Source: Herbaspirillum sp. 3R11 (GTDB lineage: Bacteria > Pseudomonadota > Gammaproteobacteria > Burkholderiales > Burkholderiaceae_D). Taken from it: a stretch of 64,000 bases of DNA. Where the stretch lies: the NCBI RefSeq assembly GCF_004563925.1, contig NZ_SPNJ01000001.1, positions 806,001 to 870,000 on the forward strand. The letters run 5' to 3'. Shown piece by piece: positions 34,876 to 43,452 of the stretch. The stretch's first letter is position 1. Each line of letters begins with the position of its first letter. Below the pieces are notes generated by a model. That model saw only the letters and a program-made list of their open reading frames with translations. It ran no database searches and was not told the DNA's origin. Both the position numbers and the translations under genes were made by a program.

Positions 34876-36384
34876 ATGACCACCCCGAACACTTCCGGAG
34901 CTTCCTATCCCGTGCGCACCTGCGATACGCTGATCCGCAATGTTTTCGTGATCGACGGCAGCGGCGCCGATCCCGTTGTCGCCGATGTCGCCATTGCAGG
35001 CGGACGCATCGCCGCTATCGGCACGCTTGACGACTGGCAGGCGCAACAGGTGATGGATGGCACAGGCAAAGTCCTCAGCCCCGGCTTCATCGACGTGCAT
35101 ACGCATGACGACACCAACGTGATCCGCATGCCGGAAATGTTCCCCAAGCTGTCGCAAGGCGTCACCACCGTGGTGGTGGGCAATTGCGGCATCAGCGCCT
35201 CGCCGGTCACGCTCAAGGGCGATCCGCCGGATCCGATGAATCTGCTCGGTCAGTCGACGGCATTTTCCTACCCGACATTCGCCAGCTACGTCGCCGCCAT
35301 CGACGCTGCCAGGCCCTCGGTCAATGTCGCCGCGCTGGTCGGTCATACCGCCTTGCGCAGCAATCACATGGACCGGCTCGATCGTGCCGCCAGCGATGCT
35401 GAAATCGTCGGCATGCGCGACCAGCTGACTGAAGCGCTGGAGCATGGCGCGCTCGGCCTGAGCACCGGCCTGGCCTACGGCAACGCCATCAACGCGCCGA
35501 CCGAAGAAGTGCTGGCGCTGGCCGAACCGCTGGCGGAGTACGGCGCGATGTACGCGACCCATCTGCGCAGCGAATTCGCCGACATCCTTGACGCTATGGA
35601 CGAAGCCTTCCGCATCGGCAAGCACTCGCGCGTGCCGGTGGTGATCTCGCATCTCAAATGCGCCGGCGTCGAAAACTGGGGCCGCAGCAGCGAAGTGCTG
35701 GCGGCGCTGGAGCAGGCCGAGAAACATCAGCACGTCGGTTGCGATTGCTATCCCTATACCGCCAGCTCCTCGACGCTGGATCTGAAACAAGTCACCGACA
35801 CCTATCCCATCCAGGTCACCTGGTCCGAACCGCATCCGGAGCAGGGCGGCAAGCTGCTGTCCGACATCGCCGCCGCCTGGCAGGTCGACCTGACGGAAGC
35901 GGCGCGCCGCCTGATGCCGGCCGGCGCCGTCTACCACTGCATGGCCGACGATGACGTCAATCGCATCCTGAGCCATCCCGCGACCGTGATCGGTTCCGAC
36001 GGTTTGCCCAATGATCCGCTGCCGCATCCGCGGCTGTGGGGCGCTTTCCCGCGCGTGCTCGGTTATTACAGCCGCGAGCAGAAATTGTTCTCGCTGGCGG
36101 CGGCGGTGCGCAAGATGACCGGCTTGTCGGCGCAGCGTTTCGGCCTGCACGAACGGGGTCTGGTCAAGGAAGGTTACTGGGCCGATCTGGTGCTGTTCGA
36201 TGCCGACACCATTCGCGATGCCGCCACCTTCACCGATCCGATGCAGCCGGCGCACGGCATTGACGCCGTCTGGGTCAACGGCGTGCTGTCCTATCGCGGC
36301 GAGGACAAGAAGGCCACCGGCGAACGTGCCGGTCGTTTCCTTGCGCGTCAACGGATTCAGGCGGAAGAGACCGCGGCAGTGTAG
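34876..36384 (+). CDS. N-acyl-D-amino-acid deacylase (D-aminoacylase family)
   Basis: A 502-residue amidohydrolase-superfamily enzyme. Metal ligands are H75 and H77 (DVHTHDD), with the D-aminoacylase-specific Cys104 (VGNCGIS), further ligand regions ATHLRSE and ISHLKCAG, and a C-terminal catalytic Asp in GSDGLPND. Known family members hydrolyse N-acetyl-D-amino acids to acetate and D-amino acid. In this cluster an N-acetylated sugar acid (N-acetyl-D-glucosaminate) fits better than a plain D-amino acid because a KDG-type kinase and a GntP-type permease are encoded with it. Confidence 0.9.
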   Translation: MTTPNTSGASYPVRTCDTLIRNVFVIDGSGADPVVADVAIAGGRIAAIGTLDDWQAQQVMDGTGKVLSPGFIDVHTHDDTNVIRMPEMFPKLSQGVTTVVVGNCGISASPVTLKGDPPDPMNLLGQSTAFSYPTFASYVAAIDAARPSVNVAALVGHTALRSNHMDRLDRAASDAEIVGMRDQLTEALEHGALGLSTGLAYGNAINAPTEEVLALAEPLAEYGAMYATHLRSEFADILDAMDEAFRIGKHSRVPVVISHLKCAGVENWGRSSEVLAALEQAEKHQHVGCDCYPYTASSSTLDLKQVTDTYPIQVTWSEPHPEQGGKLLSDIAAAWQVDLTEAARRLMPAGAVYHCMADDDVNRILSHPATVIGSDGLPNDPLPHPRLWGAFPRVLGYYSREQKLFSLAAAVRKMTGLSAQRFGLHERGLVKEGYWADLVLFDADTIRDAATFTDPMQPAHGIDAVWVNGVLSYRGEDKKATGERAGRFLARQRIQAEETAAV

Positions 36385-36475
36385 TTCACAACTAATTCAC
36401 GACAAACAATTGCAATAGCGGGATGCGTCGATGGTCGAGCAGTGTCCCGATTTAATTTCTTGAAGGAGAAACAGG

Positions 36476-36859
36476 ATGAGCATCAAACGATATGGCGTCG
36501 ACGGCGGCAAAGGTACCGGCGGACAGCATCTTCCCTTCGCCCGCGCAGTGGAAGCGGACGGCTGGTTGTACGTTTCCGGCCAGGTGGCGATGGTCGATGG
36601 CGAAGTGATCGACGGCGGCATCGTGGCGCAGTCGCACCAGGCCATCAAGAACGTGCTGGCCATCCTCAAGGAAGCCGGCTACGGCCCGGAGCACGTGGTG
36701 CGTTGCGGCGTCTGGCTCGACGACACGCGCGACTTCCAGTCCTTCAATAAAGTGTTCAAGGAATACTTCGGCGCCAACCCGCCGGCGCGCGCCTGCGTGC
36801 AGTCGGCGATGGTCGTCGACTGCAAGGTGGAAGTGGATTGCGTGGCGTTCAAGCGCTGA
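36476..36859 (+). CDS. RidA family (enamine/imine deaminase) protein
   Basis: A 127-residue YjgF/YER057c/UK114 protein. It has the usual GQVAMVDGEVIDGGIVAQ and the C-terminal PARACVQSAMV with the substrate-carboxylate-binding Arg. RidA proteins hydrolyse reactive enamine or imine intermediates that PLP dehydratases release. This matches the D-serine-dehydratase-like enzyme in the cluster. GAAGGAGAAACAGG precedes the ATG. It is distinct enough from E. coli RidA to be a pathway-specific paralogue. Confidence 0.88.
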   Translation: MSIKRYGVDGGKGTGGQHLPFARAVEADGWLYVSGQVAMVDGEVIDGGIVAQSHQAIKNVLAILKEAGYGPEHVVRCGVWLDDTRDFQSFNKVFKEYFGANPPARACVQSAMVVDCKVEVDCVAFKR

Positions 36860-36862
36860 GTT

Positions 36863-36917
36863 GAATGAAGCCCGGGGTTCAATGAAAACCCGGGGTTGAG
36901 TGAAACCCGAATTGGGG
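36863..36917 (+). repeat. Three imperfect ~18-nt tandem repeats
   Basis: Units at 36863-36880, 36881-36898 and 36899-36917 share the pattern (A)ATGAAA/GCCCGGGGTT. The third unit is more diverged (AAACCCGAATTGGGG). They fill the gap between the RidA and permease genes, just before the permease ribosome site. Confidence 0.7.
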
Positions 36918-36930
36918 TGAGGAGAAGGAA

Positions 36931-38292
36931 ATGGAAGCAGTACAAGGAAGCATGCTGTTGATCTATGCTCTGGTGGCGGTGATCGCATTGATCGTGTTAA
37001 TCGCGAAATTCAAGATGAATCCGTTCATCGTGCTGATCGTGGTTTCGTTGATATTGGGTCTGGCCGTCGGCATGCCGATGGGCGCGATCGTCAAGTCATT
37101 TGAAACCGGCGTGGGCAATACGCTCGGCCATATTGCGCTGGTGGTCGGTCTCGGCACCATGCTGGGCAAGATGATGGCGGAGTCGGGCGGCGCTGAACGC
37201 ATCGCGACGACGATGATCGATGCCTTCGGTGAAAAGAACGTGCACTGGGCAATGATGACGGTGGCCTTCATCGTCGGCCTGCCGGTATTCTTCGAAGTCG
37301 GTTTCGTGCTGTTGATCCCGATCGCCTTCAACGTCGCCAAACGCACCGGCACATCGATGGTGCTGGTCGGTATTCCGATGGTGGCGGGTTTGTCGGTGGT
37401 GCACGGCCTGATTCCTCCGCATCCTGCTGCGCTGCTGGCGGTGACCGCCTATAACGCGGACATCGGTCGCACCATCCTGTTCGCGCTGATCGTCGGTATT
37501 CCGACTGCCATCATTGCCGGTCCGATCTTCGGCAAGCTGATGTCCAAAGTGGTGATCCCCAATCCGGACAATCCACTGATCGGCCAGTTTGTTGATCAAG
37601 GCGCAAATGGCGGAACCAAGCGCGAACTGCCGGGCTTCGGCATCACGCTGTTCACCATCCTGTTGCCGGTGGCGCTGATGCTGATCGGCAGCTGGGCGGA
37701 CGTGTTCTTCACACCGAAGACCTTCGCCAACGACTTCCTGCGTCTGATCGGCAATTCGGTGATCGCGTTGCTGATCGCTACGCTGGTGAGCTTCTACACC
37801 TTCGGTAAAATGCGTGGTTTCAATCGCGAAGCCATCCTCAAATTCACCAATGAATGCCTGGGCCCGATCGCCAGCATCACATTGGTGGTGGGCGCGGGCG
37901 CCGGTTTCGGTCGTATCCTGATGGATGGCGGCGTGTCCAAGGCCATCGTCGGTATCGCGACCGATGCGCATTTGTCGCCGTTGCTGCTGGGCTGGTTCGT
38001 GGCGGCGCTGATTCGTGTGGCGACCGGTTCGGCTACTGTCGCGATGACCACCGCTTGCGGCATCGTGGCGCCGATCGTGATGGCGGGCGGCGGTGCGCGT
38101 CCGGAGCTGATGGTGCTGGCCACCGGCGCCGGTTCGCTGATCCTGTCGCACGTCAACGACGGCGGTTTCTGGCTGGTCAAGGAGTACTTCAACATGACCG
38201 TGCCGCAAACCTTCAAGACCTGGACCGTCTGCGAAACGCTGATTTCGGTGCTGGCCCTGTTGTTCACGCTGGCGCTGTCGACTGTGGTCTGA
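36931..38292 (+). CDS. GntP family permease (gluconate-type H+ symporter)
   Basis: A 453-residue integral membrane protein with about 12-14 hydrophobic segments. HPAALLAV, GLSVVHGLIPPHPA and ATGSATVAMTTACGIVAP are typical of GntP/GntT gluconate, D-serine (DsdX) and related permeases. Given the neighbours it may import N-acetyl-D-glucosaminate or a related amino sugar acid. It ends the plus-strand half of the cluster, just before a tandem 12-bp duplication that contains the stop codon, and a terminator. Confidence 0.9.
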   Translation: MEAVQGSMLLIYALVAVIALIVLIAKFKMNPFIVLIVVSLILGLAVGMPMGAIVKSFETGVGNTLGHIALVVGLGTMLGKMMAESGGAERIATTMIDAFGEKNVHWAMMTVAFIVGLPVFFEVGFVLLIPIAFNVAKRTGTSMVLVGIPMVAGLSVVHGLIPPHPAALLAVTAYNADIGRTILFALIVGIPTAIIAGPIFGKLMSKVVIPNPDNPLIGQFVDQGANGGTKRELPGFGITLFTILLPVALMLIGSWADVFFTPKTFANDFLRLIGNSVIALLIATLVSFYTFGKMRGFNREAILKFTNECLGPIASITLVVGAGAGFGRILMDGGVSKAIVGIATDAHLSPLLLGWFVAALIRVATGSATVAMTTACGIVAPIVMAGGGARPELMVLATGAGSLILSHVNDGGFWLVKEYFNMTVPQTFKTWTVCETLISVLALLFTLALSTVV

Positions 38293-38307
38293 GTTGTGGT
38301 CTGAGTT
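38284..38307 (+). repeat. Perfect 12-bp tandem duplication at the permease stop codon
   Basis: GTGGTCTGAGTT occurs twice in direct succession (38284-38295 and 38296-38307). The first copy contains the last Val codons and TGA stop; the second copy is outside the gene. Confidence 0.9.
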
Positions 38308-38330
38308 GCAGGGTAGTTGTCGGATGTGTA

Positions 38331-38358
38331 AAAAAGCCGCTTTTCGAAGCGGCTTTTT
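38331..38358. terminator. Bidirectional intrinsic terminator
   Basis: A perfect 12-bp stem (AAAAAGCCGCTT / AAGCGGCTTTTT) with a TTCG loop. It follows the permease gene and also faces the convergent lipoprotein gene. Confidence 0.94.
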
Positions 38359-38375
38359 CATTTGTTCAGTACGGA

Positions 38376-38873
38376 TCAGAAGCGCATGCGGCTGTCGTCA
38401 TAGCGCGGATCAGGACCGTTTTCGACTTTGCGGACGATGCCGTTGTCATCGAAATAGACCGTCATCTGTGAATTCCAGACTCCGCTTTCCTTGAAGCCGT
38501 AATTCCACGCCTCGTAAGGGATGCGCGCATAGCGCATCACTTCGGTCGGCCGGCCGACGATATGCAGTACATCGTTCTTGGTGGCCTGGTCGACTTTGAT
38601 TGACTGGAATTTTTGGACGGTCCACACTTGCTCGTAGGAAATCAGGCGTCCGTCCGGACCGATGCGGGCCATATAAGAGTATTGGCCGAAAGGACCTGGC
38701 GCATATTCGAGCAGGCGTGTGTTGCCGTCGGGATAGACGGCTGTCGGATGGCCGAGGCGCGTGACGACCTGTTCTTCGGAGTCACCGGCGGCCGGCGGCG
38801 GGGCGAACAGGCTGGCGCAGCCGCTCAGGGAGAAGGCTGCAGCTGCTAAAACAGGAAGAAGGAGGCGTTTCAT
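38376..38873 (-). CDS. SmpA/BamE-like lipoprotein
   Basis: A 165-residue lipoprotein with lipobox LSGC (Cys19). The mature part appears to hold two SmpA/OmlA-type alpha-alpha-beta-beta repeats: one around EEQVVTRLGHPTAVYPDGNTRLLEY and one around KNDVLHIVGRPTEVMRYARIPYEAWNY. BamE is part of the outer-membrane protein assembly machine, but many SmpA-like lipoproteins are not; the duplication suggests a separate family. Probably located in the outer membrane. The gene stands alone on the minus strand. Confidence 0.8.
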   Translation of the reverse strand: MKRLLLPVLAAAAFSLSGCASLFAPPPAAGDSEEQVVTRLGHPTAVYPDGNTRLLEYAPGPFGQYSYMARIGPDGRLISYEQVWTVQKFQSIKVDQATKNDVLHIVGRPTEVMRYARIPYEAWNYGFKESGVWNSQMTVYFDDNGIVRKVENGPDPRYDDSRMRF

Positions 38874-38945
38874 GGACAGTTGGAGAGGTGTTGGTAAGGA
38901 AAATATCCCGAGAGGCCTGTGATTCTACGCTTTTCGGGTAAGTAT

Positions 38946-38974
38946 TTGAATCTGCTGGTCTTTTGCTATATACT
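38946..38974 (+). promoter_or_regulatory. rpsO promoter
   Basis: TTGAAT (38946-38951) and TATACT (38969-38974) with an exact 17-nt spacer make a strong sigma70-type promoter. Transcription would begin about position 38981, 80 nt before the rpsO start codon. Confidence 0.7.
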
Positions 38975-38981
38975 TGCGCCT

Positions 38982-39003
38982 CTGGTCATTTCGGCCAGTT
39001 TTT
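38982..39003 (+). other. Hairpin with T-tract at the predicted 5' end of rpsO mRNA
   Basis: CTGGTC and GGCCAG pair (one G-T wobble) with a 5-nt loop and run into TTTTT. It starts at or within a few bases of the predicted transcription start, so it is more likely a 5' protective or regulatory hairpin than a true terminator. Confidence 0.5.
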
Positions 39004-39061
39004 ATTTTTGTTCACGGTATGCAGGGTAACTACTCCGCACACCGCTTGTGAAAGGTATAGC

Positions 39062-39331
39062 ATGTCGATCGAAAAAACAGCCAAGGCTGCCATTATTACT
39101 GATAACGCCCGTGGTCAAAACGACACCGGCTCCCCGGAAGTTCAAGTTGCGCTGCTGACAGCACGCATCAACGACCTGAACGGTCACTTCAAAGAACACA
39201 GCAAGGATCACCACTCCCGTCGTGGTCTGATCAAGATGGTTAACCGTCGCAAGAGCCTGTTGTCCTACCTCAAGGGCAAGGACGCCGACCGTTACCGCGC
39301 ACTGATCGAAAAACTCGGTCTGCGTAAGTAA
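39062..39331 (+). CDS. rpsO: 30S ribosomal protein S15
   Basis: An 89-residue protein of normal S15 length with the conserved [16 protein letters not shown] (residues ~20-35), [19 protein letters not shown] and the C-terminal [13 protein letters not shown]15 binds 16S rRNA at helix 22 and nucleates assembly of the small-subunit platform. The ATG at 39062 was chosen over an upstream in-frame start at 38963 because it matches the family N-terminus and follows GAAAGG. S15 often represses its own translation through its leader. It is followed by pnp, the classic order. Confidence 0.98.
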   Translation: MSIEKTAKAAIITDNARGQNDTGSPEVQVALLTARINDLNGHFKEHSKDHHSRRGLIKMVNRRKSLLSYLKGKDADRYRALIEKLGLRK

Positions 39332-39642
39332 TTTTGTTCCCTCGTACCATTCAGGTTCAGGGTTCATAGCCAAAATGCCTGCGTCAGTTTCTGACGCGGG
39401 CATTTTGTTTTTTGCGATTCCGCTTCGTGTGGTTGTCGATGTTTTCCCGGTTCGCAAAACTTCTTTGCAGTACCGCGATCCCATCCAATGATCGTGATTC
39501 GTAAGATGTCTTGCAGCGGCGCTGTTTTGGCCGGTGACAAGCATCCGTGGTGAGGTGAACGACAGCGCCTGAAAATCTGTCGGCAAAAAAGAATCCCTGC
39601 CAAGCAAGGCAACGCGGGGGTTCAATATAGAAAGGAAATACC
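39332..39642 (+). promoter_or_regulatory. rpsO-pnp intergenic region
   Basis: The 311 nt contain the strong hairpin annotated separately at 39371-39413 and then ~230 nt of pnp leader without a gene. In enterobacteria the same interval carries the rpsO terminator and an RNase III-cleaved hairpin that PNPase uses for autoregulation. I did not find a second long hairpin here, so one structure may do both jobs. A short minus-strand frame (39364-39612) has no recognisable content. Confidence 0.5.
39371..39413 (+). terminator. Terminator / possible processing hairpin after rpsO
   Basis: A 17-bp stem (CAAAATGCCTGCGTCAG paired with its complement, one G-T wobble) with a 3-nt loop and a 6-nt T-tract. 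The length exceeds what termination needs and would suit RNase III cleavage. Confidence 0.9.
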
Positions 39643-41775
39643 GTGTTCAATAAAGTTACTAAAACCTTCCAGTATGGACAACATCAGGTCACTCTGGAAA
39701 CCGGCGAAATCGCTCGCCAGGCTTCCGGTGCAGTCGTCGTTTCGATTGAAGACACTGTTGTGCTGGCAACGGTTGTGGCCCGCAAGGATGCCAAGCCAGG
39801 TCAGGACTTTTTCCCATTAACCGTCGATTACATCGAGAAGACTTACGCTGCGGGTCGCATCCCCGGCGGCTTCTTCAAACGTGAAGGCAAGCCTTCCGAA
39901 AAGGAAACACTGACATCGCGCCTGATCGATCGCCCGATTCGTCCGCTGTTCCCTGAAGGCTACCTGAACGAAGTGCAGATCATCATTCACGTTCTGTCCG
40001 TGAATCCTGAAATCGATCCGGACATCGCAGCAATGATCGGTGCGTCGGCAGCCTTGTCGATCGCCGGCCTTCCATTCAACGGCCCGGTCGGCGCCGCACG
40101 CGTCGGTTACATCGACGGTCAGTACGTCCTGAACCCAACCGCAACGCAACTGAAGACTTCGCAACTGGATCTGGTTGTCGCCGGCACCGAAAGCGCCGTG
40201 CTGATGGTCGAATCCGAAGCCAAGCAATTGTCCGAAGAAATCATGCTGGGCGCGGTCGTGTTCGGTCACGATCAATCGAAGGCTGTCATCAACGCGATCC
40301 ACGAACTGGTGCGCGACGGCGGCAAGCCTGAAGTGCAATGGACTGCGCCTGCCAAGAATGAACCGCTGATCGCACGCGTCACCGAACTGGCTGACGGCAA
40401 GCTGCGCGCTGCGTATCAAACCAAGGACAAGCAAGCCCGTACCGAAAAGCTGAAGACGGTCACTTCCGAAGTCAACGCAGCGCTGGCGGCAGATGCTGCA
40501 GCGGCCGGCACATCGGCAGCTGATTCCGCAGAAGTCGGCGGCATCCTGTTCGATCTGGAAGCCAAGATCGTTCGTTCGCAGATCCTCGACGGCGAGCCAC
40601 GCATTGACGGCCGCGACACCCGTACCGTGCGTCCGATCAGCATCCGCACCGGCGTGCTGCCACGCACCCACGGTTCGGCATTGTTCACCCGCGGTGAAAC
40701 TCAGGCGCTGGTCATCGCGACCCTGGGCACTGCACGCGACGAACAAAAGATCGACGCGCTGATGGGCGAGTACACCGACCGCTTCATGCTCCACTACAAC
40801 ATGCCTCCGTTCGCTACCGGCGAAACCGGCCGCGTTGGTACGCCAAAGCGCCGCGAAATCGGTCATGGTCGTCTGGCCAAGCGCGCGCTGATCGCCGCCT
40901 TGCCGGCAGCTGACGAGTTCAGCTACTCGGTGCGTCTGGTGTCGGAAATCACTGAATCCAACGGTTCCTCGTCGATGGCTTCGGTCTGCGGCGGCTGCCT
41001 GGCATTGATGGACGCCGGTGTGCCGATGCAAGCACACGTGGCTGGTATCGCCATGGGCCTGATCAAGGAAGGCAGCAAGTTCGCCGTCCTGACCGACATC
41101 CTGGGCGACGAAGATCACCTCGGCGACATGGACTTCAAGGTGGCGGGTACTGCCAATGGCATCACCGCACTGCAAATGGACATCAAAATCCAGGGCATCA
41201 CCAAGGAAATCATGCAGGTCGCGCTGGAACAAGCCAAGGAAGGCCGCGTGCACATCCTCGGCAAGATGCAGGAAGCCGTTCCTGCCGGCGCCGGCGAACT
41301 GTCCGACTTCGCTCCACGCCTGATCACCATCAAGATCAATCCGGAAAAAATCCGTGACGTGATCGGCAAGGGCGGCGCAGTCATTCGCGCGCTGACCGAA
41401 GAAACCGGCACCCAGATCGACATCAGCGACGAAGGCGTGGTCACCATCGCTTCCGTTGACGCTGGTGCAGGCCAGGAAGCCAAGCGTCGTATCGAAGAAC
41501 TGACCGCTTCCGTTGAAGTCGGCAAGGTCTACGAAGGCACCGTCCTGAAGCTGCTGGACTTCGGCGCGATCGTTCAGGTCTTGCCAGGCAAAGACGGCTT
41601 GCTGCACATCAGCCAAATCGCCAACGAACGTGTCAACGCCGTTGCCGATTATCTGAAGGAAGGCCAGCAAGTCCGCGTCAAGGTTCTGGAAACCGACGAC
41701 CGCGGCCGTCTGAAACTGTCGATGAAGGCAGCGCAAGAAGGCACGGAAGCGCCTGCTTCGCCAGAAGCGCAATAA
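39643..41775 (+). CDS. pnp: Polynucleotide phosphorylase
   Basis: A 710-residue 3'-to-5' phosphorolytic exoribonuclease. Two RNase PH domains (residues ~1-225 and ~315-545) surround a helical linker; a KH domain with the IGKGG loop (~residue 572) and an S1 domain (~620-690, [21 protein letters not shown] split) follow. It degrades mRNA in the degradosome and can also polymerise nucleotides. The start is GTG at 39643 with AAAGGA upstream, a less usual codon consistent with tight translational control. Length and domain order are normal. Confidence 0.98.
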   Translation: MFNKVTKTFQYGQHQVTLETGEIARQASGAVVVSIEDTVVLATVVARKDAKPGQDFFPLTVDYIEKTYAAGRIPGGFFKREGKPSEKETLTSRLIDRPIRPLFPEGYLNEVQIIIHVLSVNPEIDPDIAAMIGASAALSIAGLPFNGPVGAARVGYIDGQYVLNPTATQLKTSQLDLVVAGTESAVLMVESEAKQLSEEIMLGAVVFGHDQSKAVINAIHELVRDGGKPEVQWTAPAKNEPLIARVTELADGKLRAAYQTKDKQARTEKLKTVTSEVNAALAADAAAAGTSAADSAEVGGILFDLEAKIVRSQILDGEPRIDGRDTRTVRPISIRTGVLPRTHGSALFTRGETQALVIATLGTARDEQKIDALMGEYTDRFMLHYNMPPFATGETGRVGTPKRREIGHGRLAKRALIAALPAADEFSYSVRLVSEITESNGSSSMASVCGGCLALMDAGVPMQAHVAGIAMGLIKEGSKFAVLTDILGDEDHLGDMDFKVAGTANGITALQMDIKIQGITKEIMQVALEQAKEGRVHILGKMQEAVPAGAGELSDFAPRLITIKINPEKIRDVIGKGGAVIRALTEETGTQIDISDEGVVTIASVDAGAGQEAKRRIEELTASVEVGKVYEGTVLKLLDFGAIVQVLPGKDGLLHISQIANERVNAVADYLKEGQQVRVKVLETDDRGRLKLSMKAAQEGTEAPASPEAQ

Positions 41776-41845
41776 TCGGAATCGGCGCATCTGTCTTGCG
41801 AATGCAGGCGTTGCCGCATTCGCAAGCTGCAGTCAGGTAGTATCG

Positions 41846-41879
41846 AATCCCTCAGGGCGAAAGTCCTGGGGGATTTTTG
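41846..41879 (+). terminator. Intrinsic terminator after pnp
   Basis: AATCCCTCAGG and CCTGGGGGATT form an 11-bp stem with one G-T wobble and an 8-nt GCGAAAGT loop, followed by T5-G-T5. Confidence 0.85.
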
Positions 41880-41880
41880 T

Positions 41881-41910
41881 TTTTGGCTTGCTTTGGCTTA
41901 CTTTGGTTTG
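41881..41910 (+). repeat. Three 10-nt tandem repeats
   Basis: TTTTGGCTTG, CTTTGGCTTA and CTTTGGTTTG follow each other without gaps directly after the pnp terminator. Confidence 0.75.
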
Positions 41911-42082
41911 TTTGTCGGAAAGCGCCGCATGCGGCTGTCGGACGCGCGCCGATTCGCGTCTGTACACCTTGCCCATGCCGGCAACTGGCATTACCCTCGG
42001 GGTAGCCGTTTGAGACAATGCAGGCGCAAACTATTCAGGACAATTGGGGAGCATCATTTCATTCGAATCTGAAAGGAGTTCC

Positions 42083-43381
42083 ATGCCTCACGTGATCATC
42101 GTCGGTTGCGGTTTCGGCGGCCTCGCCGCAGCACGCGCACTGGCCGACGCCAAGGTCGACATCACCATCATCGACCGCAGCAATCATCACCTGTTCCAGC
42201 CGCTGCTGTACCAGGTCGCCACCGCGGGATTGTCGGCGCCCGCCATCAGCGCGCCGATTCGCAGCATCCTCGCGGAGCAGCGCAATATCACCAGCCTGAT
42301 GGCGGCGGTCGCCGACATCGATGTGACGCGCAAGACGGTCGCGCTGGAAGACGGCAGCGAAATCGCCTACGACTACCTGATCGTTGCCGCAGGCTCCACC
42401 CATAGCTATTTCGGTCACGACGAATGGGCATCCTTGGCCCCCGGACTGAAAACGCTGGAAGACGCCTTCGACATCCGTCGCCGCATCCTGATGGCGTTCG
42501 AATATGCCGAACGTGAAGACGATCCCGTGCGCCGCGCCGAATGGCTTACCTTCACCGTGATCGGCGCCGGCGCCACCGGCGTCGAAATGGCCGGCACGCT
42601 GATCGAGATCGCACGCCATACCCTCAGCGGAGAATTCCGCCGCATCGATCCGCACCATGCCAAGGTGGTGTTGCTGGAAGGCTCCGACCGCGTGCTGGCG
42701 GCCTTTCCACCCGATCTGTCGGAAAAGGCGCGCACGCAGCTGGCCAAGCTGGGCGTCGACGTGCGCACCGGCAGCCGCGTTACCGACATTGATGAAGAAT
42801 GCGTGCGCTACACCGACAAGGATGGCGAGCAACGGCTGGCGTCACGCACCGTGATCTGGTCGGCCGGCGTGGCGGCGTCGCCGCTGGGCAAGGCGCTTAA
42901 CGTGCCGCTCGATCGTGCGGGCAGGGTGCCGGTGGGCGGCGAGCTGTCGATTCCCGGCCATCCGGAAGTCTTTGTCATCGGCGATCTTGCCGCTGCGACC
43001 TCCGACGGCAAGCCGGTGCCGGGCGTATCGCCGGCGGCCAAGCAGATGGGCCGCGTCGCTGCGCGTAATGTACTAGCCCACATGGCAGGCAAGGCGCCGG
43101 AAAACTTCGTCTACCAGGACTATGGATCGCTGGCAACGATTGGTCGCAAGGCCGCCGTGGCGATGGTCGGCAAGCTGAAGTTTTCAGGCTATCCGGCGTG
43201 GCTGTTCTGGTTGTTCATCCACGTCTATTTCCTGATCGGCTTCCGCAATCGCCTGATGGTAATGACGGATTGGGCGTGGGCTTACCTGACCTTCAAGCGC
43301 AGCGCACGCGTGATTTCCAGTGCGATCAACACGCCGCCGGCCAAGCCGCATGACAAGCATGATGAAGCGCCGACGCAGTAA
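42083..43381 (+). CDS. ndh: Type II NADH dehydrogenase (NDH-2)
   Basis: A 432-residue flavoprotein. The FAD-binding loop is GCGFGGLAAARAL (residues ~8-20), the NADH loop GAGATGVEMAGTLIE (~164-178), and the second FAD motif VFVIGDLAA (~300). A C-terminal hydrophobic stretch (GYPAWLFWLFIHVYFLIGF, ~372-390) places it on the inner membrane. NDH-2 passes electrons from NADH to quinone without pumping protons, complementing the Nuo complex encoded in the same window. GAAAGGAGTTCC precedes the ATG. Confidence 0.93.
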   Translation: MPHVIIVGCGFGGLAAARALADAKVDITIIDRSNHHLFQPLLYQVATAGLSAPAISAPIRSILAEQRNITSLMAAVADIDVTRKTVALEDGSEIAYDYLIVAAGSTHSYFGHDEWASLAPGLKTLEDAFDIRRRILMAFEYAEREDDPVRRAEWLTFTVIGAGATGVEMAGTLIEIARHTLSGEFRRIDPHHAKVVLLEGSDRVLAAFPPDLSEKARTQLAKLGVDVRTGSRVTDIDEECVRYTDKDGEQRLASRTVIWSAGVAASPLGKALNVPLDRAGRVPVGGELSIPGHPEVFVIGDLAAATSDGKPVPGVSPAAKQMGRVAARNVLAHMAGKAPENFVYQDYGSLATIGRKAAVAMVGKLKFSGYPAWLFWLFIHVYFLIGFRNRLMVMTDWAWAYLTFKRSARVISSAINTPPAKPHDKHDEAPTQ

Positions 43382-43395
43382 TCGATTTGCCAAAT

Positions 43396-43428
43396 AAAAA
43401 GGCCGGCATCAATATGCCGGCCTTTTTT
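43396..43428. terminator. Bidirectional intrinsic terminator
   Basis: A perfect 14-bp stem (AAAAAGGCCGGCAT / ATGCCGGCCTTTTT) with a 4-nt loop between the convergent ndh and DUF2891 genes. Confidence 0.94.
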
Positions 43429-43452
43429 TCGTTTGCAGTTCGTTCCGCAGCG

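Larger units (their letters stand above)
41776..42082 (+). promoter_or_regulatory. pnp-ndh intergenic region with hairpin, terminator and 10-bp repeats
   Basis: These 307 nt hold no gene. After pnp there is an 11-bp perfect inverted repeat (CTTGCGAATGC at 41795-41805, GCATTCGCAAG at 41816-41826) without a T-tract, then the terminator at 41846-41879, then three 10-nt repeats (41881-41910). The remaining ~170 nt would contain the promoter of the NADH dehydrogenase gene, but I could not pick a convincing -10/-35 pair. Confidence 0.5.

Noticed and set aside
39817..41790. 657-residue minus-strand frame
   Set aside because: Antisense of pnp.
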